Positions 45,716 through 55,562 of a DNA stretch of 64,000 nucleotides are shown one piece after another. Location: positions 1-64,000 of the forward strand of contig NZ_JAOPKZ010000005.1 in assembly GCF_025519785.1 (NCBI RefSeq), in the 5' to 3' direction. The notes under the pieces were generated by a model. It made no database searches and was not told where the DNA came from. It saw only the letters and a program-made list of their open reading frames with translations. This DNA comes from Staphylococcus marylandisciuri (GTDB lineage: Bacteria > Bacillota > Bacilli > Staphylococcales > Staphylococcaceae). Position 1 is the stretch's first letter. Every line of letters starts with the position of its first letter. A program made the position numbers and the translations under genes.

Positions 45716-46312
45716 ATGATGCTCGTAGTTATTGACAATCAGGATTCTTTCACTTATAACCTAGTTGATTTATTAGCTTGCAATACTCACGATTCAATAC
45801 GGGTCGTTAATGTTGCTCGTGTATCAGTTCCACATCTTAAGTCATTAAATCCTGAGGCAATCGTTATTTCTCCAGGGCCAGGCCGCCCTGAAGATTATCC
45901 AATTCTATTTGAAGTGATTGAACAATTTGAACACATAATACCTATTTTAGGTGTTTGTTTAGGTTTTCAACTAATTGTTCAGTATTATGGAGGTCACATT
46001 ATACATAGTTATAGACCAGTTCACGGTCATACTACTTCTTTAAAACACGATGGCTCGGGCTTATTTAATAATTTGCCCCAAGATTTTTCTGTTATGCGTT
46101 ATCATTCCTTGATGATCGACTTAGATTGTTTACCTCACGTACTTAGAGTCACAGCGTATAATGAAGAAAATGTAGCGATGGCGATTAATCATCGAGAGTT
46201 ACCCATTTTCGGCGTGCAATATCATCCAGAATCTATATTAAGCGAGTTCGGGGCTGAACAAGTAAAGTTATTTTTAGCTCGAGTAGGTGAGAGTCATGCA
46301 GATCCAGTTTAA
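45716..46312 (+). CDS. pabA: Aminodeoxychorismate synthase component II PabA
   Basis: A 198-residue class I glutamine amidotransferase with nucleophile Cys in GVCLGFQ and the His-Glu pair in QYHPES. It passes ammonia to PabB to make 4-amino-4-deoxychorismate for folate. It overlaps pabB by 17 bp. TrpG is the alternative, but the pabB/pabC context decides. Confidence 0.93.
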   Translation: MMLVVIDNQDSFTYNLVDLLACNTHDSIRVVNVARVSVPHLKSLNPEAIVISPGPGRPEDYPILFEVIEQFEHIIPILGVCLGFQLIVQYYGGHIIHSYRPVHGHTTSLKHDGSGLFNNLPQDFSVMRYHSLMIDLDCLPHVLRVTAYNEENVAMAINHRELPIFGVQYHPESILSEFGAEQVKLFLARVGESHADPV

Positions 46313-47441
46313 TTACCGATATTATTTAAATTCTGAGGAATATGAGGTGTATCATTTAGAGTTACAAGAGTACAAGGCAAAGCAGGTAGCTAGAAATTTA
46401 GATGAGGTAGAAGAAGTGGTTCACTTTGCTCAATATATGCAAGAGCGGGGTAATTATGTGGCGCTGTACTTGTCCTATGAAGCGGCAAAAGCGTTTAATC
46501 ACACGATGGCAGTTGTGATTCCTAAGCGAGATAGCAATTGCTTCGCAGTGGCATACGTTTTTGCAAAAGCCCTAAATGTGAACACAGGAGTTGAAATAAG
46601 TGAATTTAAACCTCAACAACAGTTTACTTTTGAACTAAAGGACGAGACGTTAGTTGAACATATTAAAGAAATACAGCGCGCTATTAAAGAAGGAAATACA
46701 TATCAAGTGAATTACACTACGCGTTTAACAGATCGAATTAGACAACCTATCTCTACATTATTTTCAAAATTGATACACAGAGGGCACGGTAATTATGCAG
46801 CTTTGTTTGATACTGAGGAAGTACAAGTAGCATCTTTTTCGCCGGAGCTTTTTTTTCAATATGGCACATATAATGATCAACCTAAATCGATAGTAAGCAA
46901 ACCGATGAAAGGGACTAGACCACGCTTAGATGATGCAGAGGCGGATCGATTAAATTATATGGAACTAAGTTCATCTTCTAAGGATCGAGCTGAGAACGTC
47001 ATGATCGTTGATTTATTACGGAATGATATTTCGCGTATTTCTCAAACGGGCAGCGTTCAAGTCTATAATTTATTTAATGTGGAAAGGTATGAGACAGTTT
47101 ATCAGATGACATCTATGGTTACTGGTCGTGTACAGGATGGAATAGGACTCATTGATGTTCTTAAAGCGCTCTTTCCGTGTGGTTCTATTACGGGTGCACC
47201 TAAGCACAACACTATGCAATATATTTCGAAATTAGAGCGAACACCGAGACATATATACTGTGGTACACTAGGGTTGTTACTGCCGAGTGGGAACAGTATC
47301 TTCAACGTGCCGATACGTACCGTAGAATACATTGATAATGAAGCTATTTATGGTGTGGGCGCTGGTATTACTATAGATTCTGACCCGAAGGCTGAAGTTC
47401 AAGAATTTAAAGATAAAATGAAGATACTGGAGTATTTATGA
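46296..47441 (+). CDS. pabB: Aminodeoxychorismate synthase component I PabB
   Basis: A 381-residue chorismate-binding enzyme with EGNTYQVNYTTRL, KPMKGTRPR and FPCGSITGAPK, all typical of PabB/TrpE. Length suits PabB. ATG 46296 follows AGGTGAG; a GTG at 46287 is too close to that site. It overlaps pabC by four bases. Confidence 0.93.
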   Translation: MQIQFNYRYYLNSEEYEVYHLELQEYKAKQVARNLDEVEEVVHFAQYMQERGNYVALYLSYEAAKAFNHTMAVVIPKRDSNCFAVAYVFAKALNVNTGVEISEFKPQQQFTFELKDETLVEHIKEIQRAIKEGNTYQVNYTTRLTDRIRQPISTLFSKLIHRGHGNYAALFDTEEVQVASFSPELFFQYGTYNDQPKSIVSKPMKGTRPRLDDAEADRLNYMELSSSSKDRAENVMIVDLLRNDISRISQTGSVQVYNLFNVERYETVYQMTSMVTGRVQDGIGLIDVLKALFPCGSITGAPKHNTMQYISKLERTPRHIYCGTLGLLLPSGNSIFNVPIRTVEYIDNEAIYGVGAGITIDSDPKAEVQEFKDKMKILEYL

Positions 47442-48049
47442 TGGATTTGTTTGAAACAATGAGACTAGAAAATGGTGAAATAAAACGAGAAACGTATCAT
47501 GAACGACGGTTGACTCAGTCGTGTGATACATTAAACTTTCCTTTCAAGCCGTCGCAATGGAGAAAAGAGTTAAGTGCAGTAAAGAAACGCTATCATCAAG
47601 GTGTGTATAGAGTTAAGACGATAGTTACATCGACTGGCGCTATTCAGATTGAAATAGCCCATCTGCCACATAGGTCTTACTTCACATCTAAGTTTCAACC
47701 TTTGCCTAAGTCAATTCCTAGTTTTCTACTAACTAATAAAACGACAGAACGCGCTCATTTATCACACGACCACTCTACAGATGTCGTACTCTTATACGCG
47801 AAGTGCGGGAAAGTATTAGAATTCGATATTGGTAACCTCATCGTTGAAGAGAATAACCACTGGTACACGCCATCTATTGCTGAAGATATGTTATCTGGTT
47901 GTATGAGACAAGCGCTTCTCGATCAAGGTAAAGTAAAGGTTAAAGATTATCAGGTTGAGGAATTAAAGGAGAAAATCAAAGAAAAATCAGTCAATATTTA
48001 TCTAATGAATAGTCTACGAGAGGTTGTCGAAGTGAAATTTCATCTATAA
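47438..48049 (+). CDS. pabC: Aminodeoxychorismate lyase PabC
   Basis: A 203-residue PLP-dependent class IV aminotransferase-fold protein, somewhat short for the family. Seen: FETMRLENGEI at the start, YRVKTIVTS and a C-terminal MNSLREVVEV. It completes p-aminobenzoate synthesis after PabA/PabB. The four-base ATGA overlap with pabB shows coupling. Confidence 0.88.
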   Translation: MMDLFETMRLENGEIKRETYHERRLTQSCDTLNFPFKPSQWRKELSAVKKRYHQGVYRVKTIVTSTGAIQIEIAHLPHRSYFTSKFQPLPKSIPSFLLTNKTTERAHLSHDHSTDVVLLYAKCGKVLEFDIGNLIVEENNHWYTPSIAEDMLSGCMRQALLDQGKVKVKDYQVEELKEKIKEKSVNIYLMNSLREVVEVKFHL

Positions 48050-48196
48050 AATGAAAGAAGTATGATGGCGGCTTGATTCAGTGACAATGAGGCGCAACTA
48101 TCATAACGATGATGTAGAGGTGCCAAATCAGACCGTTAAATATGTAGGTGAAGGTTTAAATTTGCTTTATCAATAATGTACAAAGAGGTGGGTTAA

Positions 48197-48904
48197 ATGA
48201 AAATATATAGTCAGGGAGATCAAGCTATCGTTGTTTCTATTGAGAAAGAAGTTTCGAAAGACTTAACTGGAGATTTACTTGCTTTAAGAAGCTATCTCGT
48301 CGCTCAAAGCTATCCGTTTATTACTGAAATTGTACCTACTGAATCTGACATGATGATCTGTTACGACGCTCGAGACATGATTAAACATCATCAGATTGCT
48401 TCGCCTTATCTCTATATGAAAGAACTAATTGAATCCATTCAACTTGAAATTAAATATGAGCGCAATGATGAACAGTTGACACAAGTGCCAGTCATTTATG
48501 GCGGTCAATATGGCCCTGATTTAGATAGATTAGCAGAATATCATCAGTTGGATAACTCATCCTTTATCACTATACATACGGCACCTAACTATTTCGTATC
48601 TATGATGGGATACTCACCTGGGTTCCCTTACTTAACCGGGATGGATGAACGTTTGTTTGTTAACCACACAGGCGAAGAGAAGACGTTTATACCAGCTGGT
48701 TCTGTAATTATTGAAGGTAAGAAGACAGGCATAACTACAACGGATAGCTATGGTGACTGGTTGGTCATCGGTTACACACCTATAGAGTTATTTAATCCAC
48801 ACAAAAAAGATTTCGCGTTATTTAAATTAGGGGATAACGTAAAGCTTAAACCTATAAGTGAGAATGATATTGATTTAGGAGGCTTCAAACCATGTCAATC
48901 ATAA
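48197..48904 (+). CDS. pxpB: 5-Oxoprolinase subunit PxpB (KipI family)
   Basis: A 235-residue KipI/PxpB protein with the diagnostic MGYSPGFPYLTGMDERL motif near residues 137-153 and a later PAGSVIIEGKKTGIT segment. PxpA-PxpB-PxpC form the ATP-dependent bacterial 5-oxoprolinase. It overlaps pxpC by 13 bp. pxpA is not in the window. Confidence 0.93.
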   Translation: MKIYSQGDQAIVVSIEKEVSKDLTGDLLALRSYLVAQSYPFITEIVPTESDMMICYDARDMIKHHQIASPYLYMKELIESIQLEIKYERNDEQLTQVPVIYGGQYGPDLDRLAEYHQLDNSSFITIHTAPNYFVSMMGYSPGFPYLTGMDERLFVNHTGEEKTFIPAGSVIIEGKKTGITTTDSYGDWLVIGYTPIELFNPHKKDFALFKLGDNVKLKPISENDIDLGGFKPCQS

Positions 48905-49899
48905 TAGAAGATGCTGGCTTATTCTCAAGCTTTCAAGATTTAGGAAGACATGGTCATGAACATGAGGGCGTTATTCCTGGCGGTGCAATGGATACGCTAG
49001 CACATGAAATTGCGAATCGCTTAGTCGCGAATGATAAAGAAGAGGCAACGCTCGAAATGACCAATAGAATGGCACGTATAAGATTTACAGAACCGACACT
49101 GATAGCGATTTGTGGAGGAAGCTTTAAAGCTGAAACACAAAGGATGACAGTCTATCCTAACAAACTTCATCTCATGGAAAAGGGTGATGTATTAGACTTT
49201 ACCGATACACGTAATGTCTCACGTCTCTATCTAGCGATCGGTGGCGGTTACGAGCTAGAAGATTGGTTACACTCTACAGCTACAGATTTCAAATCTAAGG
49301 TGGGTGGTTTCAAAGGACGTCAGTTAAGAAAAGGTGATGAGGTTAATATGAAGCGTAATTATACTGAGCGTCACCGTAAGTTATTTGAAAATTTAGCTAC
49401 CACGCATCAAGCCTCATGGGGAGTGGATGGTTATGCACTGTCATTCAACTACATGTCTGATGTCTTTCATGTAGTATTGAACAAAGGCGCGGAAGATTTC
49501 GAATCAGAAATGCTTAGTCGCTTCACGGCTGGTGACTACAAAGTTACAAGTAAAGCGAATCGCATTGGTATGTTAGTAGAAGGTGAAGCAATTAAAGCGT
49601 TCTATGAGGACATGCCGGCCCATCAATCTGTTAAACGAGGGACTATTCAAATTAAGAGAGATGGCACACCTATTATCTTGCTCAATGATCATTTCACTTT
49701 AGGAAGCTATCCGCAAATCGGCACAATTGCGAGCTATCACTTATCTAAATTGGCGCAAAAACATCAAGGTACGAGGCTCAAATTTCAGTATATCGATGTA
49801 CAAACCGCTGAAGCTAATTTAATGAAATATAGTCATTGGCTTAATCAATTGTTTCATGGTATTGAATATCGCATGCAGTTAGAAATGATGAAGTCGTAA
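48892..49899 (+). CDS. pxpC: 5-Oxoprolinase subunit PxpC (KipA family)
   Basis: A 335-residue biotin-dependent carboxylase-like protein: opening IIEDAGLFSSFQDLGRHGH and GGAMDTLAHEIANRLV, typical of KipA/PxpC. GGAGG lies upstream of ATG 48892, inside pxpB. It is the partner of PxpB. Confidence 0.93.
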   Translation: MSIIIEDAGLFSSFQDLGRHGHEHEGVIPGGAMDTLAHEIANRLVANDKEEATLEMTNRMARIRFTEPTLIAICGGSFKAETQRMTVYPNKLHLMEKGDVLDFTDTRNVSRLYLAIGGGYELEDWLHSTATDFKSKVGGFKGRQLRKGDEVNMKRNYTERHRKLFENLATTHQASWGVDGYALSFNYMSDVFHVVLNKGAEDFESEMLSRFTAGDYKVTSKANRIGMLVEGEAIKAFYEDMPAHQSVKRGTIQIKRDGTPIILLNDHFTLGSYPQIGTIASYHLSKLAQKHQGTRLKFQYIDVQTAEANLMKYSHWLNQLFHGIEYRMQLEMMKS

Positions 49900-50026
49900 A
49901 GATCATTCATTACCTGATCATACAAAATTGTTGTTTTGATAGTTAGGCCTTAAGTCTGATGGTTTAAATTGTAAAGAAGCGTATAATGCTTCAACAGTTA
50001 CAATTAGGGACTATAACAAAGCAGAG

Positions 50027-50325
50027 GGGAGCGGGACAGAAATCTAATTTGAATAAAAGATTTCGTAGTCCCGCCCCGGCAAGGATGACTAGAATTGAAA
50101 AAAGCTTGATACAAGCGCGTTTTCAAATCAGTCATCTACTGCCAAGATGCTGAAAGAGGGAGCGGGACAGAAATCTAGTTTGACTAAAAAGATTTCGTAG
50201 TCCCGCCCCGGCAAGGATGACTAGAATTGAAAAAAGCTTGATACAAGCGCATTTTCAAATCAGTCATCTACTGCCAAGATGCTGAAAGAGGCTGAAACAT
50301 TACATTCTGTCCCGCTCCCTTGCTT
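50027..50325 (+). repeat. Family A repeats, two units
   Basis: Units start at 50027 and 50158. The second ends GAGGCTGAAACATTACATTCTGTCCCGCTCCC, a hybrid tail that looks like the end of an inverted unit. The gap 50326-50680 is AT-rich and should contain the ltaS promoter. Confidence 0.9.
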
Positions 50326-50680
50326 AGTGTTGAAAGTGTCTTTCCGCTTGATATTTACTATAAATTACTATATATTAGTAAACTGAACTAACTCATTATT
50401 TTGATAAAATAGGACTTCTCTACTTTAAAAATTTTTAAAAATTGTAAAAGAAAGATAGATAAGTAAAAATTAGTGAATGTAAAAGTAATATTACTGATTA
50501 TACTCAATGGTAATTATTGCTGATAAATGAGAGGGTTTAAGGTTGTTTCTGAACACGCGATAACCAGTTAGTATGAGGTGTATCGGAGGTTTAGAAATGG
50601 CTAAATGAAATTATATGAGGTTAGATTAAATTTGCTCAATCTGATTTAATCTAGCGATCTAAATAATCGGGGGAACAAGT

Positions 50681-52624
50681 ATGGGCCAGCACAAAAAGAA
50701 ATTATCTCTTTTTGCGTTTTTTCTATTAACTGTATTAACAATTACATTAAAAACGTATTTCTCATATTATGTTGACTTTTCTTTAGGTGTCAAAGGATTA
50801 GTACAAAACTTAATATTGTTGATGAACCCATATAGTTTAGTCGCTTTAATATTAAGTATCTTCTTATTATTTAAAGGTAAAAAAGCGTATTGGTTTATTT
50901 TTATAGGTGGTTTCTTGTTAACCTTCCTGCTATATTCTAACGTCGTATACTTCAGATTCTTTTCTGATTTCTTGACGTTTAGCACGTTGAACCAAGTGGG
51001 GAATGTTGATTCAATGGGAGGCGCTGTAGGAGCCTCATTTAAGTGGTATGACTTTGTTTACTTTATTGATATTATCGTATACCTTTTTATTTTAATATTT
51101 AAACATAAATGGTTAGATAAACGGGCATTTAGTAAAAAGTTCGTACCAGTTGTCATGGCAGCTGCTGTTGCTTTATTCTTCTTAAACTTAGCATTTGCAG
51201 AGTCAAATCGCCCTGAATTGTTAACTCGTACATTCGATCACAAGTACCTTGTAAAGTATTTAGGGCCGTATAACTTCACAGTATACGATGGAGTTAAGAC
51301 AATTCAGAACAACCAGCAAAAAGCATTGGCTAACGAAGACGATTTAACCAAGGTTCTCAATTACACTAAACAAAAGCGAACAAAACCTAATCCAGAATAT
51401 TATGGAATAGCGAAAAAGAAAAATATAATCAAGATCCATTTGGAAAGCTTCCAAACTTTCTTAGTTAATAAGAAAGTGAATGGTCAAGAAGTCACACCAT
51501 TTATTAATAAATTGTCTAGTGGTAATGATGATTTTAGATATTATCCAAATTTCTTCCATCAAACAGGTCAAGGTAAGACATCTGATTCAGAATTCACGAT
51601 GGACAACAGTTTATATGGTCTAGCACAGGGTTCTGCATACTCTTTAAAAGGGGATAATACTTATCAATCTCTACCAGCTATCTTGCATCAACAACAAGGT
51701 TACACTACGAGTGTGATGCATGGTGACTACAAAACATTCTGGAACCGAGACCAAATTTACAAACACTTTGGTATCGATAAATTCTATGACGCAACTTATT
51801 ATGATATGTCTGAGGATAATTTAGAGAACCTAGGTCTTAAAGACAAGCCATTCTTTAAAGAATCAGCGAACTACATCTCTAAAGAAAAACAACCGTTCTA
51901 TACGCACTTAATAACGTTGACGAACCACTATCCGTTCACGTTGAAAGAGAAGGATGCCTCAATTCCTAAACCTGATACAGGTGATTCTACGGTTGATGGT
52001 TATATACAAACAGCACATTACTTAGATCAGTCACTCGAACAGTTTATTAACGATCTGAAGAAAAAAGGCGTTTATAAGAACTCTGTTATTATGATTTATG
52101 GGGACCATTACGGTATTTCTGAAAACCATAATAATGCTATGGAGAAACTTTTAGGAGAAAAGATAACTCCAGCGAAATTCACTGACTTGAACCGTACTGG
52201 TTTCTGGTTGAAGATTCCAGGTAAGAAAGGAACTGTCGATCATACGTATGCAGGACAACAAGATGTAATGCCAACATTACTCCACCTATTAGGTATTAAA
52301 TCAAACAACTACCTCATGATGGGTACAGATTTATTATCTAAAGACCACAATGATACAGTGCCATTTAGAAACGGCGATTTCGTAACGAAAGATTATAAAT
52401 ACGTGAATGGTCGTATCTACTCCAACAAGGATAATCAACCTGTAACTAAGAAACCAAAAGACTTTGAAAGACGTAAGCAACAAACAGTTAAAGATCTTGA
52501 AATGAGTGATAATGTACTCAACGGTGATCTATTCAGATTCTACAAGAATCCAGACTTCAAAAAAGTTAAGCCTTCTGATTATAACTACAAATCAGGACCA
52601 AAAGGCGAAGAGAAAAAGAAATAG
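50681..52624 (+). CDS. ltaS: Lipoteichoic acid synthase LtaS
   Basis: A 647-residue polyglycerol-phosphate synthase: five hydrophobic segments (about 8-175), then an extracellular sulfatase-like domain. The catalytic T300 lies in [11 protein letters not shown]255 is in HLESF and the metal site DH is in YGDHYG. The signal-peptidase-like ALA at 215-217 matches the S. aureus cleavage position. It uses phosphatidylglycerol to extend lipoteichoic acid. The single gene has a GGGGGAA site. Confidence 0.97.
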   Translation: MGQHKKKLSLFAFFLLTVLTITLKTYFSYYVDFSLGVKGLVQNLILLMNPYSLVALILSIFLLFKGKKAYWFIFIGGFLLTFLLYSNVVYFRFFSDFLTFSTLNQVGNVDSMGGAVGASFKWYDFVYFIDIIVYLFILIFKHKWLDKRAFSKKFVPVVMAAAVALFFLNLAFAESNRPELLTRTFDHKYLVKYLGPYNFTVYDGVKTIQNNQQKALANEDDLTKVLNYTKQKRTKPNPEYYGIAKKKNIIKIHLESFQTFLVNKKVNGQEVTPFINKLSSGNDDFRYYPNFFHQTGQGKTSDSEFTMDNSLYGLAQGSAYSLKGDNTYQSLPAILHQQQGYTTSVMHGDYKTFWNRDQIYKHFGIDKFYDATYYDMSEDNLENLGLKDKPFFKESANYISKEKQPFYTHLITLTNHYPFTLKEKDASIPKPDTGDSTVDGYIQTAHYLDQSLEQFINDLKKKGVYKNSVIMIYGDHYGISENHNNAMEKLLGEKITPAKFTDLNRTGFWLKIPGKKGTVDHTYAGQQDVMPTLLHLLGIKSNNYLMMGTDLLSKDHNDTVPFRNGDFVTKDYKYVNGRIYSNKDNQPVTKKPKDFERRKQQTVKDLEMSDNVLNGDLFRFYKNPDFKKVKPSDYNYKSGPKGEEKKK

Positions 52625-52642
52625 GTTGCTTAAAAATTGATA

Positions 52643-52832
52643 GAGGTCGGGACAACGAAATCTTGCTGTTGGTCCGCCGTTAATCGATTTCCGAGAGCAC
52701 AGAATCTTTATGTCTCAACCTCTATAACTTATTACTATTTCAATCTACAAATATATTCTTAAAATTTTAGCCAGCACTTTTTAGTCATGCTAGCCTGAAG
52801 TATTTTCTAGGCTTAAGACTAAGTGCTGGCTT
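52643..52832. repeat. Family E segment followed by a family D hairpin
   Basis: 52643-52727 is a family E copy (GTCGGGACAACGAAATC, CGCCGTTAATCG, ATGTCTCAACCTC). At 52771 AGCCAGCACTT pairs with AAGTGCTGGCT (to 52832) and is followed by TCTTT: a family D hairpin (inverse to 24756) that can act as the ltaS terminator. Confidence 0.7.
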
Positions 52833-52919
52833 CTTTATTATTTATATTGAATATCAAGACAAGTAGTAAAGAGTACAACAAACAGCTAAATGAGCTCGTA
52901 GTTATCTCTCGCAGAAGAA

Positions 52920-53456
52920 TTAGAAATCTCCGAAGTCACCGAAATCTCCTACATCACCCAGGTCACCAAAACCTCCGCCGAAAGTGTCATCATTATCGCT
53001 GTTACTTGCCACGTTCTCACTATCGTCGCTACCATGACCCCCACTGTCATGGTCATCGTGGTCATGGTCATCATGGTCGTGGTCATCATGATCGTCATGG
53101 TCATCATCATCGTGACTATCATGGTCATCGTCCTCGCTAGCATGTGCTAAGTTTTCAGCTAGAGGAGCGCCCACGCTAAATGCAGTACTCATGAGCATGG
53201 TAAACATCAGCATTGTCATCATATTATTACTGTTAATTAAATTGTGTTCTCTTGCATATTCAAATCGTTCACGGCGTTCCTGATCACTGTAACCTTTGGC
53301 TTTCATACGCTGGTCTGCTTCATTAGCATCAATATGCTCCCAACGTTCTCTGTTAAATTGCTCTGCCTCTTTTCTTTTGTGCCGTTGATAGATGAGAAAG
53401 ACAATCGCTATGATTAATAGAACGATAAGCAATAGGATTAATGTATTAGGTGACAT
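52920..53456 (-). CDS. Membrane protein with His/Asp-rich tail
   Basis: A 178-residue protein with one N-terminal helix (LILLLIVLLIIAIVFLIY), a charged linker (HKRKEAEQFNRERW), a second weak hydrophobic segment (MMTMLMFTMLMSTAF), an extremely His/Asp-rich stretch (about residues 115-150, repeated HDD/HD) and a tail of GDFGDF repeats. ATG 53456 has AAAGGAGG upstream. The tail could bind divalent metals. No family recognised. Convergent with ltaS. Confidence 0.7.
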   Translation of the reverse strand: MSPNTLILLLIVLLIIAIVFLIYQRHKRKEAEQFNRERWEHIDANEADQRMKAKGYSDQERRERFEYAREHNLINSNNMMTMLMFTMLMSTAFSVGAPLAENLAHASEDDDHDSHDDDDHDDHDDHDHDDHDHDDHDSGGHGSDDSENVASNSDNDDTFGGGFGDLGDVGDFGDFGDF

Positions 53457-53672
53457 TGTTTTTCCTCCTTTAACTTTTATAATAATCATAATAAATTTTT
53501 TAAAGCTAATAAAGCATGTAAGCCTTTGATAGAGCTTTATATATTACTATATTATAAAATTTAAAGTTGAAAGTAATGGGTTTGTATCATAATAATGTCA
53601 AAAGGTGTATAATGTATAGAACTGGCATTTTAATAGTGTTCAATACTGGAGTGAGATAAAGGAGATTGATTT

Positions 53673-55550
53673 ATGGAAGCATACAAAATTGAAAATCTAA
53701 ATAAGTCATATGCTGATAAAGTCATATTTGACGACTTACATTTATCTATATCTGAAGGTGAACGTATCGGTCTCGTGGGTATTAACGGCACGGGCAAAAG
53801 CTCGTTACTTAAAGTTATCGCTGGAATTGATCAAGACTTTCAAGCAGATATCTCACATCCAAACCACTACTCCATACGCTACTCTTCACAGAAACAAGTT
53901 TTTAATGAAGACGTGTCAGTATTTGAAGCTATATTAGAAACCGACACGACTATAACGCGAATCATACGCGAATACGAGCGCGCGGTTCAACGTTATTCTC
54001 AGACACAATCTGAGCGAGACTTGAATCACATGATGAAAGCTCAGGACGACATGAACACCCATGAGGCGTGGGATTATAGTGCTGAAATTAAAACGATCTT
54101 ATTTAAATTAGGAATAAGTGAAACTACAAAACCTGTTAAAGATTTGTCAGGAGGTCAACAAAAACGTGTAGCGTTAGCGAAAACTCTAATAGAACAACCT
54201 GATTTATTATTGCTTGATGAACCTACTAACCACCTAGATTTTGAATCTATTAATTGGTTGATTAACTATGTCAGACAGTATCCAAACACAGTGTTATTTG
54301 TTACACATGATCGCTATTTCTTAAATGAAGTATCTACCCGAATCATTGAACTAGATCGCGGTCAATTAACAGAGTATCCGGGTAATTACGAAGATTATAT
54401 AGCACAGCGTGCAGAAAATGAATTACAAGAACAAAAGCAGCAAGAAAAAGAAAAATCACTATATAAGCAAGAGTTAGCGTGGATGCGTGCTGGTGTTAAA
54501 GCTCGGACAACTAAGCAACAAGCACGAAAAGATCGTTTCGCTAAATTAGAAGAAGATGTTAAGAATCATCATCAGAAAGAAAAAGCGTCACTTAACTTAG
54601 CCTCCTCTCGCTTAGGTAAACAAGTTATCGAGCTAGAAGATGTGACTAAGCGCACGAATGATAGAGTCTTGTTTGAACATTTCACACAGATTGTTCAGAA
54701 TGGTCAACACATTGGAATTGTAGGCCCTAATGGTGCGGGCAAGACGACGCTCTTAAACATATTGTGCGGAGAAGATCAGGACTACGACGGGAAAGTAACG
54801 ATAGGACAGACCGTCAAGACCGCTTATTTTAAACAAACCGAGGAACGGTTAGATCGTGATATTCGTTTGATTGATTATCTGAGAGAAGAAAGTGAAGTAG
54901 CTAAAGAACAAGATGGGACATCGGTGTCAGTTACTCAATTACTTGAACGATTCTTATTTCCTAGCCATACGCATGGGAAAAAGTTATATAAGCTTTCTGG
55001 TGGCGAACAGAAACGACTTTATTTACTTAAGTTGTTAGTTCATCAACCGAATGTTCTCTTACTAGACGAACCGACGAATGATTTAGATACTGAAACATTG
55101 ACTATTCTGGAGGACTACATTGCTAACTTCGGCGGAACTGTCATCACAGTTAGTCACGATCGCTATTTCCTAAATAAAGTTGCAGATGAGTATTGGTATG
55201 TACATGACGGTCGTATTGAGAGAGTGTTAGGAACCTTTGAAGATTATGAGCGTTATAAAAAAACACAGGAAGCAGAGAAGTCTCAGAAAAAGCAACACAA
55301 GCCTAAGCAGCAGAATAAGACACGTCAGCGAAAGTCTCTATCTTATAAAGAAAAAAGAGAGTATGAAATGTTACTTGAACGCATAGATGAAACAGAGCAA
55401 CGGTTAACTGAAATTGATGAAGAAATGATAGAAAGCAATGCTGATTATGCTAAAGTTAAGGAATTAAATGAAGAACGCCATCGTTTATCTTCAATGTATG
55501 AGGAAGATTTAGCGCGTTGGGGCGAATTGGAAGAACTGAAAGAGCAATGA
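53673..55550 (+). CDS. ABC-F family ATPase (Uup-like)
   Basis: A 625-residue soluble protein with two ABC ATPase domains: Walker A GINGTGKSS and GPNGAGKTT, signatures LSGGQQKR and LSGGEQKR, and a linker rich in charged residues between them. A Lys/Glu coiled-coil C-terminus (about 540-625) is typical of Uup. ABC-F proteins act on ribosomes or DNA; it has no antibiotic-resistance hallmark that I can see. It ends 12 bp before recQ. Confidence 0.9.
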   Translation: MEAYKIENLNKSYADKVIFDDLHLSISEGERIGLVGINGTGKSSLLKVIAGIDQDFQADISHPNHYSIRYSSQKQVFNEDVSVFEAILETDTTITRIIREYERAVQRYSQTQSERDLNHMMKAQDDMNTHEAWDYSAEIKTILFKLGISETTKPVKDLSGGQQKRVALAKTLIEQPDLLLLDEPTNHLDFESINWLINYVRQYPNTVLFVTHDRYFLNEVSTRIIELDRGQLTEYPGNYEDYIAQRAENELQEQKQQEKEKSLYKQELAWMRAGVKARTTKQQARKDRFAKLEEDVKNHHQKEKASLNLASSRLGKQVIELEDVTKRTNDRVLFEHFTQIVQNGQHIGIVGPNGAGKTTLLNILCGEDQDYDGKVTIGQTVKTAYFKQTEERLDRDIRLIDYLREESEVAKEQDGTSVSVTQLLERFLFPSHTHGKKLYKLSGGEQKRLYLLKLLVHQPNVLLLDEPTNDLDTETLTILEDYIANFGGTVITVSHDRYFLNKVADEYWYVHDGRIERVLGTFEDYERYKKTQEAEKSQKKQHKPKQQNKTRQRKSLSYKEKREYEMLLERIDETEQRLTEIDEEMIESNADYAKVKELNEERHRLSSMYEEDLARWGELEELKEQ

Positions 55551-55562
55551 GGGGTTAAGTTT

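Noticed and set aside
52823..53140. Plus-strand His/Arg-rich ORF
   Set aside because: It is the antisense of the His/Asp repeat codons of the real minus-strand gene.
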